Assembly (NCBI GenBank): GCA_028290345.1
Contig: JAQGKB010000212.1
Span: 1 to 12,337 of the forward strand
From: Hyphomicrobiales bacterium
GTDB lineage: Bacteria > Pseudomonadota > Alphaproteobacteria > Rhizobiales > Devosiaceae
Direction of reading: 5' to 3'
DNA length: 12,337 nt
A program made the position numbers and the translations under genes. The notes below the pieces were generated by a model. That model saw nothing but the letters and a program-made list of their open reading frames with translations, was not told where the DNA came from and ran no database searches. Positions 6,287 through 12,337 of the stretch are shown here, piece by piece; positions within the stretch are counted from its first letter, which is position 1; each line of letters opens with the position of its first letter.

Positions 6287-7306
6287 TTAGTTTTTCGACT
6301 TGTCGACCAGTGCGCCGGCCTTGATCCACGGCATCATGCCGCGCAGCTTTTCGCCGACTTCTTCGATCTGGTGGCTGTCGTGCATGCGACGAGTCGCCTT
6401 GAAACGCGAAGAACCGGCACGATATTCCTGCATCCACTCCGAGGTGAACTTGCCGGACTGGATATCCTTCAGGACCCGCTTCATCTCGGCCTTGGTCTCG
6501 GACGTGATGATCCGCGGACCCGAGACATATTCGCCCCATTCAGCGGTGTTCGAGATCGAGTAGTTCATGTTGGCGATGCCGCCCTGGTAGATCAGGTCGA
6601 CGATCAGCTTCACTTCGTGCAGGCACTCGAAATAGGCCATTTCCGGCGCATAGCCGGCTTCCACCAGCGTCTCGAACCCGGCGCGGATCAGTTCGACCAG
6701 ACCGCCGCAGAGCACGACCTGCTCGCCGAAAAGATCGGTCTCGCATTCTTCCTGGAAGGTCGTCTCGATGACGCCCGAGCGGCCGCCGCCGACACCCGAC
6801 GCATAGGCCAGCGCGATATCATGCGCATTGCCTGACGCATCCTGGTGCACCGCGATCAGGCACGGCACGCCGCCACCCTTCTGGAACTCGCCACGCACGG
6901 TGTGGCCCGGGCCCTTCGGCGCGATCATGATCACGTCGATCGTGGCCTTCGGCTCGATCAGGTTGAAGTGGATGTTGAGGCCGTGCGCGAACGCGATCGC
7001 GGCGCCATCACGGATATTCGGCGCGATATGGTCGCGATAGATATCGGCCTGCAGTTCGTCCGGGGTCAGCATCATGATGACATCGGCCCACTTGGCGGCA
7101 TCCGCCACGCTCATCACCTTCAGGCCTTCGCCTTCGGCCTTCTTGGCAGAGGGCGAACCAGGCCGCAGCGCCACCACGATGTCCTTCACACCGCTCTCGC
7201 GCAGGTTCAGCGTATGCGCGTGCCCCTGGCTGCCATAGCCGACGATCGCGACCTTCTTGTTCTTGATGATGTTGAGATCGGCATCCCGATCGTAATAAAC
7301 GCGCAT
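6287..7306 (-). CDS. ilvC: ketol-acid reductoisomerase (NADP+)
   Basis: Converts acetolactate or acetohydroxybutyrate by alkyl shift and NADPH reduction to the dihydroxy-acid precursors of valine, leucine and isoleucine, in the cytoplasm. At 339 residues it is a class I (short) enzyme. The Rossmann domain carries GYGSQGHAHTLNLRESG at residues 23-39 and RPGS at 48-51, the NADPH phosphate-binding part. H108 in AHGL is conserved. The C-terminal knotted domain supplies D191 and E195 (ETDLFGEQ), E227 and E231 (AYFECLHE), and S252 in SISNTAEWG, so all metal and substrate ligands are present. The ATG at 7306 has GGGAGA upstream. It stands alone on the minus strand, with 131 bases to the TetR gene behind it. 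Its product feeds LeuA, whose gene lies about 5 kb away. Confidence 0.98.
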   Translation of the reverse strand: MRVYYDRDADLNIIKNKKVAIVGYGSQGHAHTLNLRESGVKDIVVALRPGSPSAKKAEGEGLKVMSVADAAKWADVIMMLTPDELQADIYRDHIAPNIRDGAAIAFAHGLNIHFNLIEPKATIDVIMIAPKGPGHTVRGEFQKGGGVPCLIAVHQDASGNAHDIALAYASGVGGGRSGVIETTFQEECETDLFGEQVVLCGGLVELIRAGFETLVEAGYAPEMAYFECLHEVKLIVDLIYQGGIANMNYSISNTAEWGEYVSGPRIITSETKAEMKRVLKDIQSGKFTSEWMQEYRAGSSRFKATRRMHDSHQIEEVGEKLRGMMPWIKAGALVDKSKN

Positions 7307-7335
7307 GGAAATCTCCCTTGGTTTGCGTTTGCTTG

Positions 7336-7387
7336 GGCTATTCGCCCGAATTTTGGTACTTCCGGCCCGAGCGAATGCTCAAGGCCG
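7336..7387 (-). promoter_or_regulatory. hairpins in the ilvC upstream region
   Basis: Between the TetR stop and the ilvC start, CGGCC and GAGC pair with GCTC and GGCCG around a four-base loop (7363-7387), broken by one bulge. A second small stem GGGC/GCCC lies at 7336-7348. A T-rich tail (TGCATTTTT) follows the larger hairpin only on the plus strand. On the minus strand these may be ilvC leader structures. No branched-chain-rich leader peptide like that of leuA is present. Confidence 0.3.
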
Positions 7388-7437
7388 TGCATTTTTCACC
7401 GGTTGCGGGCGGCGCCGCGCCGTTGCCTCTACCATCT

Positions 7438-8073
7438 CTAGCCCTGCGGCACCCCGTAGAGGGTGAAAAACTGTTCCGTCGCCGTGTGGGCGTCGGCATT
7501 GATGGTGTTCTGCGTCATCTTGATCGGATCGCCCAGCAGCAGTCGGATTTGCGCGTCGCGCACTACCAGCCCGAAGAACGTCCGAAACGCCTCCTCGCTG
7601 CTGGCAAACGTCAGCAATCCCGCATCGCGTCCGGCTTCCAGCACCGGCTTCAGCCGCTTGCCCATTGCCAGCCGCCCGTTCTCCAGCACGATGGCGCCGA
7701 GCCCGTTCTTGTCGGCGCCGGCATGAGTCACGGCCAGCCGGTTGAGTGTAACCGAAATCGCGCCCGTCAGCACCTCCAGCAGATCACGGCCGAATTGCTC
7801 GATGCTGGCGCGCAGCGATTGCGCATCGAGGCGCTTCCGATCGATCACCGGCACCCGCACCTTGGCGGCCTGCCATTGCACGGTCGCGGTCAGCAGCCCA
7901 TCGCGATCGCCGAACCACTTATAGAGCGTTTCCTTGCTGCAACTCGCCCGCCGCGCCACCGCCGTCATGGTCAGCCCGTCGCCGGCCTCGACCAGAAGAT
8001 CAAGCGCCGCCGTCAGCACCTGCTGCTGCCGCGGCGTCAACACCTCATCCCCGATCTTTGCAATAGCCGACAA
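7438..8073 (-). CDS. TetR/AcrR family regulator with AefR-like C-terminal part
   Basis: A DNA-binding regulator, probably a repressor. The TetR domain starts with LTPRQQQVLTAALDLLVEAG and has the helix-turn-helix LTMTAVARRASCSKETLYKWFGDRDGL at about residues 34-60; the KETLYKWFGDRDGL form and the rest of the protein resemble the AefR-type branch. The open frame extends to a GTG at 8187, but its first 38 codons are arginine-rich and unlike the family. A TTG at 8073 with GGAGAAG six bases before it gives a normal 211-residue protein beginning (M)SAIAKIGDEVL, and is chosen; the start remains the least sure part. The gene lies behind ilvC on the same strand, with no clear partner; its likely own-promoter site is the dyad at 8197-8215. 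Confidence 0.88.
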   Translation of the reverse strand: MSAIAKIGDEVLTPRQQQVLTAALDLLVEAGDGLTMTAVARRASCSKETLYKWFGDRDGLLTATVQWQAAKVRVPVIDRKRLDAQSLRASIEQFGRDLLEVLTGAISVTLNRLAVTHAGADKNGLGAIVLENGRLAMGKRLKPVLEAGRDAGLLTFASSEEAFRTFFGLVVRDAQIRLLLGDPIKMTQNTINADAHTATEQFFTLYGVPQG

Positions 8074-8196
8074 ATTCTTCTCCGGAACCCGCGCCTCAAG
8101 CGACGCCCTGTTCACATTGGTACGCCATCGCACGACCCGCAGAGCTCGAGCACCCGGCCGCCGTCTCCGCTCGAAGCCGCGAAGCACTCCACAATG

Positions 8197-8215
8197 CCGT
8201 ACCGTAACGTACGGT
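8197..8215. promoter_or_regulatory. dyad upstream of the second TetR gene, candidate operator
   Basis: ACCGTA (8201-8206) and TACGGT (8210-8215) are exact inverted copies around ACG, and an overlapping longer pair CCGTAC/GTACGG covers 8197-8214. On the minus strand TTGCGC lies just before it with TACGGC 17 bases on, a weak promoter-like pair. The position suits self-repression by the TetR protein. Confidence 0.4.
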
Positions 8216-8242
8216 TCGGCGCAAGGGGCGTCTGGCCGCTCG

Positions 8243-8380
8243 GTGCTGTGGAGCGCGGCGGATCTCCTGGGCTATGCATTTGACCATGAGCAGACGTTGC
8301 CGCACCGCATCGTGCCGCAGTTCGTGGAAGAGCCCTACCCTGGAGCGCCGAACAACAGTCCTGAGCGTCTCCAAGCCTAG
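8243..8380 (+). pseudogene. possible C-terminal remnant of a lost gene
   Basis: A plus-strand stretch with coding-like GC at third positions reads VLWSAADLLGYAFDHEQTLP, then HRIVPQFVEEPYPGAPNN, then SPERLQA and a TAG. No start codon with a ribosome site lies before it and the upstream part of the frame is an antisense shadow of the TetR gene, so if real it is only the tail of a gene. LGYAFDHEQTLPHR is a little like the end of amidase-signature proteins (YAFEQATRHR), but this is weak. It overlaps the stop of the convergent beta-propeller gene by four bases. Confidence 0.25.
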
Positions 8381-9549
8381 CGCATGTTTCCGGTGTGGCC
8401 CTGCGAATATGTGCCAGGCTGCGGCCAAACGGTCAGACCGTGGGGTCCACCCTGTTTCAGTGGTACCTTCACCACGGCGCCGGTACTTGTGTCGAACATA
8501 TAGACCTCGCTATCGAACCGCCCCGAGAGCCAGAGCTGCTTTCCATCGGCACTGACGTTTCCCATATCGGGGCTGCCGCCCCCGGGGACGGACCACTGCG
8601 CAACGACAGCGCGGGTGGAGAAATCGATCACCGATACGCTGCCGGGGCCATTCGGTCGGCCGCCCTTCATGCTGCTGGAGCCCCGGTTTGCAACGTAGAG
8701 CTTGGTTCCGTCGCGGCTGACGACGAAGCCATGCGTGCCGACGCCGGTCGGGATGAAACCGATTTCGGTGAAACGTTCCCCGTCAACAAGGAAGACGCCG
8801 CCGTTCATCATGTCGGCGACGTAGAAGACCTTGCCGTCCGGCGAGAGCCTTATGTCTTGCGGCATTCCTATCTTTGAAAGCTCGAGATTGCCCAAGACCT
8901 TCTGGCTTCTGAGGTCGATCTTCATCAACCCCCCGGTGCCGAATTCGCAGGTGAAGATGGCGTAGGAGTTGTCGGCGGCAAAGTCGGCGTGATTGATGCC
9001 CTTGCAGGTCGGCGTCGGTATCGTTGCCTTGAGCGCCATCGTTTGCGGGTCGCGCAGGTCAAGTTGCTTATAGGACTCGTCGACGATGATTGCCGAACTG
9101 CCATCCGGCATGAAGTACATGTTGTAGGGGTCCATGACGGGAAGCGGCTTGCCGGGCTTGCCGGTCTTCGGGTCGATCGGCGTGAGGCTTCCCTTCTTTG
9201 TGCCGCGGGCGTCGTTCGTAACCCATAACGTCTTGAGATCCCACGAAGGAACTACATGCTGCGGTTCGAGGCCCACCTTGAAACGGTCGACCACCTTCAG
9301 GGTCACGCTATCGATGACCGAAACGCTGTTTGAAACGCTGTTCGGAACATAGATGCGCGGCAACGCGCCGCTGGTCTCTGGGCTCATGTGGTCGGCGGTG
9401 GTGTTGCTATAGATGTTCACCGCGGGTTTGGCCGGCAATTTGCCGCAATCTTCCTGGCAGGGGCCGGCCAAAGCCGCCGAGGTTGAAACCGCGCACAACA
9501 TCAGCACCGACGTGAGCATCGCTGCAAAAGACTTGCCTTTTGCGATCAT
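8377..9549 (-). CDS. secreted YVTN/YncE-type beta-propeller protein
   Basis: A 390-residue exported protein. Residues 1-28 are a Sec signal (MIAKGK, hydrophobic core, then SAALA before GPCQEDC). The mature part is a repeated beta-propeller of the YncE/YVTN type: each blade has units such as RIYVPNSVSNSVSVIDSVTL, SPDGKVFYVADMMNGGVFLV, SRDGTKLYVANRGSSS and SADGKQLWLSGRFDSEVYMF, with GTHGF and GPHGL near the axis. Such propellers bind ligands or partners; no catalytic residues or CXXCH heme motif are seen, and two early cysteines may form a disulfide. Its ATG overlaps the stop of the creatininase gene (ATGA, 9546-9549), so it is translationally coupled to that secreted protein and probably works with it. 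The specific role is unknown. Confidence 0.88.
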   Translation of the reverse strand: MIAKGKSFAAMLTSVLMLCAVSTSAALAGPCQEDCGKLPAKPAVNIYSNTTADHMSPETSGALPRIYVPNSVSNSVSVIDSVTLKVVDRFKVGLEPQHVVPSWDLKTLWVTNDARGTKKGSLTPIDPKTGKPGKPLPVMDPYNMYFMPDGSSAIIVDESYKQLDLRDPQTMALKATIPTPTCKGINHADFAADNSYAIFTCEFGTGGLMKIDLRSQKVLGNLELSKIGMPQDIRLSPDGKVFYVADMMNGGVFLVDGERFTEIGFIPTGVGTHGFVVSRDGTKLYVANRGSSSMKGGRPNGPGSVSVIDFSTRAVVAQWSVPGGGSPDMGNVSADGKQLWLSGRFDSEVYMFDTSTGAVVKVPLKQGGPHGLTVWPQPGTYSQGHTGNMR

Positions 9550-10427
9550 CTTACCTGCTGCTGCTTCGCTATGAAGTCGCGGATGGCTTTGGTGGTGCCA
9601 TCGATGATGAGATCCACGCCGAGCTGACCGAATTCGGCGGAGGAGCGGGTGGGATCGCCGCCATAGACCCCATCGCTCGCGCCGAGCTTCTTTCCGCTCA
9701 TGAGGCGATCCGTCCGTACCAGCGAGGGATCGACGGCGAGGGAGAGCGAGGTGTCGGCGAGCGCGGCATGCGTGCCGATTTCAGATGGTTTCGCGCCGGC
9801 CGCGAGCAGTTTCTGCACATAGCCCTCCTGGGTGATCTTGTAGTATTCGAGGGCGGCGAAGACGCGGACCGGGGTCTTCTTCCATTCGGCGTTCAGGCGA
9901 TCCGCCACTACGGTCTCGTCGGCCTGATAGCCGCCGTGGTCACCGACAAGAACGATGGTGCTGAACCCGTGGAGCTTGAAGCTGCGGGCCGCGGACTCGA
10001 GCACCTGCTCAAAAACTCGGTCGCTGACGGTGATCGTTCCGGGGAAGGTCATGTGGCCAGTCGGCGGATTGATGTTGCCTTCGGGCGCATAGGCGATCAC
10101 GGGAGCCACTACTGCGTTACCCAGCCGCTCGGCGATCTTTCCAGCCAAGAACTTCGCGCGCACGTTGTGCTTGCCCAGCGCCATGGCAGGACCGCTCTGC
10201 TCAGTGCCGCCGATCGGGACGATGATTGTCGAGCTCCCGGCGTCGATGAGGCCGCGAAGCTCGGACCAGGTCAGGTCCTCGAGGAAGACCGATTTCCCCG
10301 CGGCATTGGCGACGCCCGGGATAAGGCACGTAGCTAGTGCGAGCAGTATGGCGAGAAGATCACGTTTGCGCTGCACGACCAGTGAACCAAATTGTTTATG
10401 CCAAGCTGAGGCTAGCGGCTCAGTCAC
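9546..10427 (-). CDS. secreted creatininase-family protein
   Basis: Up to 293 residues. After RKR a hydrophobic stretch (LLAILLALATCLIPGVANA) forms a signal peptide, so the enzyme acts outside the cytoplasm. The mature part is the creatininase fold of metal-dependent amidohydrolases: PIGGTEQSGPAMALGKHN at about residues 71-88 and LVGDHGGYQ at about 160-168. In classical creatininase the first motif reads like EQHGPHLPLGTD; here Glu is kept, but the metal-binding His and Asp positions hold Ser and His, as I recall in a KHN-type subgroup, so the reaction is uncertain and creatinine is not implied. The open frame starts at GTG 10427 with no clear ribosome site; GTG 10376 would give a more typical signal (MQRKRDLL). 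It is first of a coupled pair with the beta-propeller gene. Confidence 0.85.
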   Translation of the reverse strand: MTEPLASAWHKQFGSLVVQRKRDLLAILLALATCLIPGVANAAGKSVFLEDLTWSELRGLIDAGSSTIIVPIGGTEQSGPAMALGKHNVRAKFLAGKIAERLGNAVVAPVIAYAPEGNINPPTGHMTFPGTITVSDRVFEQVLESAARSFKLHGFSTIVLVGDHGGYQADETVVADRLNAEWKKTPVRVFAALEYYKITQEGYVQKLLAAGAKPSEIGTHAALADTSLSLAVDPSLVRTDRLMSGKKLGASDGVYGGDPTRSSAEFGQLGVDLIIDGTTKAIRDFIAKQQQVR

Positions 10428-10790
10428 GCACTGTCACTTTACAGAACAGTAAACCCGAACGTCCGGAAGACCTAAATTCCACTAGCACTTTGGCCGGCCA
10501 TGGATCGCCCATCGCTTGCAGTTCCCGGCCGCCTCCCTTCCAAAATAGTGCGCTCCTGCTCTCCTCATCATAGTGTTCGGCTATGTTGCGGCGCTTTTCG
10601 GCCATGTCGCCGGCGGCGGAGCCGGACCTGGGCCGCAGCCCTGTCCAGATGAGCCCCACGGCGATCGGGTCACCAGGACATTGACGGCGAGGGCCAGGTG
10701 GATGCCGCTGCCCTGCAGCGGACACCCCCGCTTGACTCACACATATCTCAGTGGTTATAAGTCAATCAATAGCCAACGGGTTATCGATCC
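10428..10790. other. intergenic region between divergent creatininase and ArsR operons
   Basis: 363 bases without a supportable gene. Next to the creatininase start lies a dyad, TTTACAGAACAGTAAA (10438-10453), with matching TTTAC and GTAAA ends, a possible operator for the minus-strand pair. The far right holds the ArsR operon promoter. A minus-strand open frame (10420-10740) and a plus-strand one (10573-10794) cross the middle, but neither has a ribosome site or a recognisable domain, and both are treated as chance in GC-rich DNA. Confidence 0.5.
10732..10761 (+). promoter_or_regulatory. promoter of the arsR operon
   Basis: TTGACT (10732-10737), an 18-base spacer and TATAAG (10756-10761) match the sigma-70-type consensus in five of six bases each; it is the clearest promoter in the window. 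TTGACT and AGTCAA (10760-10765) are also exact inverted copies framing the spacer, a reasonable binding place for the ArsR protein encoded just downstream. Confidence 0.65.
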
Positions 10791-11114
10791 ATGACGAATG
10801 CTCACGATGTGCTCTTTAGAACGCTAGCCGATCCGACGCGACGGGCCATCTTCGAGCGGCTGTGCCGCGAAGGAGAACAGACGGTCGGGGCTCTGACGGC
10901 TCAGGCCGGGGTCTCGCAGCCGGCCGTCTCCAAGCATCTCGGGGTCCTGAAGCAGGCCGGGCTGGTGCGCGACCGCCACGAAGGTCGCCAGACGCACTAT
11001 GGCGCGCAGCTCGGCGCCCTGGCTCCGCTGCTCGACTGGACAAGCCAGATGGCCGGGTTCTGGGAAACCCGGTTCGACGACCTCGAAAATCTGCTCAAGA
11101 GAATGGACCAATGA
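10791..11114 (+). CDS. ArsR/SmtB family transcriptional regulator
   Basis: A 107-residue winged-helix repressor. It begins MTNAHDVLFRTLADPTRRAIFERL, the usual first helices, and the recognition part is VGALTAQAGVSQPAVSKHLGVLKQAGLV at about residues 32-59, followed by the wing (DRHEGRQTHYGA). The metal-sensing ELCVCDL motif is absent and only one Cys is visible, so it is probably not a metal sensor; ArsR proteins paired with AHSA1 genes form a separate, metal-independent group. The ATG at 10791 has only a weak ribosome site and lies about 23 bases from the expected RNA start. Its stop overlaps the next start in ATGA. It likely represses its own operon. Confidence 0.93.
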   Translation: MTNAHDVLFRTLADPTRRAIFERLCREGEQTVGALTAQAGVSQPAVSKHLGVLKQAGLVRDRHEGRQTHYGAQLGALAPLLDWTSQMAGFWETRFDDLENLLKRMDQ

Positions 11115-11536
11115 CAAATACTGTGAGCGAAACGCGGTCCGTCGTTGTCGAAAGAGAGGTGGCTTTTCCGCCGGAAAAAATCTGGCGCGCCCTCACCCAA
11201 CCACACCTGATCGAGGAGTGGCTGATGAAAAACGATTTCAAGCCAGTCGCGGGTCACCGTTTCAATCTTCGCAAGCACCCGCGGCCCGATGTGAGCGTCG
11301 TTGTCGACTGTGAGGTCGTCACGGTCGAGCCGAATAAAACGCTGTCCTACACGTGGGACGCCTTTGGTCTCGAGAGCGTCGTCACGTTCACACTCACGCC
11401 GACGAGTACCGGCACCCATTTGCGCGTGGAGCAGTCGGGATTCCGGCCGGATCAGCAAAAGGCCTACAAGGGCGCCAAGGCCTCATGGCCGCAGTTCCTC
11501 GCGGCTCTTGAGCAGGTCGTGAACCAGATGGAATGA
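11111..11536 (+). CDS. AHSA1/SRPBCC family protein
   Basis: A 141-residue protein of the START-like SRPBCC fold (AHSA1 branch), a small barrel with a hydrophobic ligand pocket. Typical parts are VVVEREVAFPPEKIWRALTQ and HLIEEWLMKNDFKPVAGHRF at the start, the beta-strand VVDCEVVTVEPNKTLSYTW, VVTFTLTPTSTGTHLRVEQSGF, and the closing long helix WPQFLAALEQVVNQME. The open frame reaches back to 10862 inside arsR, but the ATG at 11111, overlapping the arsR stop by four bases, is the right start and gives the usual family length. The coupling implies balanced production with the ArsR regulator. The ligand or reaction is unknown; despite the family name, a co-chaperone role is not supported. Confidence 0.92.
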   Translation: MTNTVSETRSVVVEREVAFPPEKIWRALTQPHLIEEWLMKNDFKPVAGHRFNLRKHPRPDVSVVVDCEVVTVEPNKTLSYTWDAFGLESVVTFTLTPTSTGTHLRVEQSGFRPDQQKAYKGAKASWPQFLAALEQVVNQME

Positions 11537-11589
11537 GGGCCGAGGCCCCGTTCACAAACCACTGAACTGACAAACGAGAGGAAATACCA

Positions 11590-11982
11590 ATGAAAATCAA
11601 GCTGACCACCGTGTACGTGGACGACCAGGAAAAGGCTCTGCGCTTCTACACAGACGTGCTGGGTTTCACGAAGAAAGCCGACTTCAGCAACGGGGGGTAC
11701 CGCTGGCTGACCGTGACCTCACCCGACGAGCCGGATGGAATCGAGCTGCAACTCGCGCTCAACAACAACCCGGCGGCCAAGGCCTACCAGCAAGCCATAT
11801 TCGAGCAGCACCAGCCCGCGGTCATGTTCATGACCGAGGATGTCAAGGGCGACTACGAGCGCATCAAGGCGCGCAGCGGCGAGTTCGCGATGCCGCCGAC
11901 CGAGGTAACCGGCTCGACCATAGCCCAGCTCAACGACACCTGCGGCAACCTCATTCAAATTACCCAGCTCGGGCGCTGGTAG
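11590..11982 (+). CDS. VOC family protein (glyoxalase/bleomycin-resistance fold)
   Basis: A 130-residue protein of the vicinal-oxygen-chelate superfamily, with two beta-alpha-beta-beta-beta units. The first is seen in LTTVYVDDQEKALRFYTDVLGF at residues 5-26 and GYRWLTVTSPDEPDGIELQL; the second in PAVMFMTEDVKGDYERIKARSGEF and the ending IAQLNDTCGNLIQITQ, where DTCGN-I is the usual closing motif. Members are dioxygenases, lyases or drug-binding proteins; the substrate cannot be told. The usual first metal His is not obvious (TTVYVDD), so it may lack the classical metal site. AGAGGA lies about seven bases before the ATG. It follows the AHSA1 gene after 53 bases with no terminator, so it belongs to the operon. 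Confidence 0.92.
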   Translation: MKIKLTTVYVDDQEKALRFYTDVLGFTKKADFSNGGYRWLTVTSPDEPDGIELQLALNNNPAAKAYQQAIFEQHQPAVMFMTEDVKGDYERIKARSGEFAMPPTEVTGSTIAQLNDTCGNLIQITQLGRW

Positions 11983-12011
11983 GTTTCGACTCGTCCTTAA
12001 AGGAGGTCCCA

Positions 12012-12236
12012 TTGAACTGGAACAAATGGATTCGGCAGGGCCACCGCTGGTTGGCCATTGCCTTCACGTTGGTCGTCACTGCCAATTTCGTCGCCTTTGG
12101 GCTGGGGCAACCTGTCGTCTGGCTATACTACTTGCCGCTGCCCCCGCTCTTCGTGCTCATGTTCACCGGCCTCTACATGTTCGTGCGGCCCTATGCCACC
12201 AAGTGGCGGGGTACGCGGCGCACCGGCGAGGCATAG
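12012..12236 (+). CDS. small two-helix membrane protein
   Basis: A 74-residue protein not assigned to a family. Residues about 13-32 (WLAIAFTLVVTANFVAFGLG) and 38-59 (LYYLPLPPLFVLMFTGLYMFVR) are transmembrane; the N-terminus (MNWNKWIRQGHR) and C-terminus (KWRGTRRTGEA) are basic, so both ends probably face the cytoplasm. The start is TTG at 12012, decided by AAAGGAGGT directly upstream at 12000-12008, a perfect Shine-Dalgarno at good spacing; no ATG would give a full-length reading. It sits 29 bases behind the VOC gene and eight bases before the DUF1801 gene, so it is an operon member. High translation from a rare start suggests tuned output. Function unknown. Confidence 0.85.
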   Translation: MNWNKWIRQGHRWLAIAFTLVVTANFVAFGLGQPVVWLYYLPLPPLFVLMFTGLYMFVRPYATKWRGTRRTGEA

Positions 12237-12244
12237 AGGCCCGA

Positions 12245-12337
12245 ATGAATCCATCGGAACGCATCGACCAGTTGATCGCAGAACTCACCGACTGGCGCGG
12301 AAAAATGCTCGCCAGCCTCCGCAAGACCATCCTTGCG
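12245..12337 (+). CDS. DUF1801 domain protein (5' part)
   Basis: The first 31 codons of a gene running off the window end. It reads MNPSERIDQLIAELTDWRGK then MLASLRKTILA, with the IDQLIAEL-DWR--ML--LR--I pattern that opens DUF1801 (YdhG-like) proteins. GAGG lies about five bases before the ATG, overlapping the stop of the small membrane protein gene region, so the two are surely co-transcribed. DUF1801 proteins have no agreed function; a frataxin-like fold is known for some members. DUF1801, AHSA1 and VOC genes often follow an arsR gene, which supports reading this as the fifth gene of that operon. Confidence 0.8.
   Translation, partial: MNPSERIDQLIAELTDWRGKMLASLRKTILA

Noticed and set aside
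7318..8283. 321-codon plus-strand frame opposite the second TetR gene
   Set aside because: Antisense shadow; it is His, Arg and Gln rich and overlaps a clear TetR coding region.
9540..10337. 265-codon plus-strand frame opposite the creatininase gene
   Set aside because: Antisense shadow of a well-supported gene, with no recognisable domain.
10420..10740. 106-codon minus-strand frame upstream of the creatininase gene, with NIAEHYD recalling fatty-acid cyclopropane synthases
   Set aside because: Only one short resemblance, no other motif, no ribosome site; more likely chance.

Overview
The window is high-GC alphaproteobacterial chromosome. The protein sequences, a DUF1127 gene, and an interrupted palindrome built on TTGCCCGG/CCGGGCAA point to Bradyrhizobium, Rhodopseudomonas or a close relative; this placement is inference. 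Two branched-chain amino acid genes, leuA at the left end and ilvC near the middle, both on the minus strand, look like stable backbone. The genes between and after them are mostly accessory.

Layout. leuA (8-1567, minus) is preceded by a long leader holding an unlisted short ORF (start 1742 or 1802, stop at 1680). Its last 20 codons include 11 leucines, and its stop codon lies in the arm of a hairpin; this is a candidate leucine attenuator. Upstream lies a minus-strand cluster: aldo/keto reductase (3036-4028), TetR regulator (2448-3026, 9 bases behind it) and a four-helix membrane protein (1902-2330) with its own candidate promoter. A 30-bp dyad (4066-4095) in the reductase promoter is the probable TetR operator. 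A 33-bp inverted repeat (4144-4257) separates this cluster from a PhzF-type isomerase (4292-5185) and a UPF0303/GlcG-HbpS-like protein (5249-5746). A small DUF1127 gene (6032-6208, plus) ends at a strong terminator facing ilvC (6287-7306, minus). Behind ilvC is a second TetR regulator (7438 to about 8073, minus) with a dyad upstream, and a short plus-strand stretch that looks like the end of a lost gene (8243-8380).

Right part. A secreted creatininase-family protein (9546-10427, minus) overlaps by four bases a secreted YVTN beta-propeller protein (8377-9549, minus); the two probably act together outside the cytoplasm. From a clear sigma-70-type promoter (10732-10761) a plus-strand operon begins: ArsR regulator, AHSA1/SRPBCC protein (ATGA overlap), VOC protein, a 74-residue two-helix membrane protein starting at TTG behind a perfect Shine-Dalgarno, and a DUF1801 gene cut by the window end.

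The most interesting items are the leuA leader, the coupled secreted creatininase/propeller pair, and the ArsR operon with its small membrane protein. No tRNA, rRNA, CRISPR array, insertion sequence or phage gene was seen.
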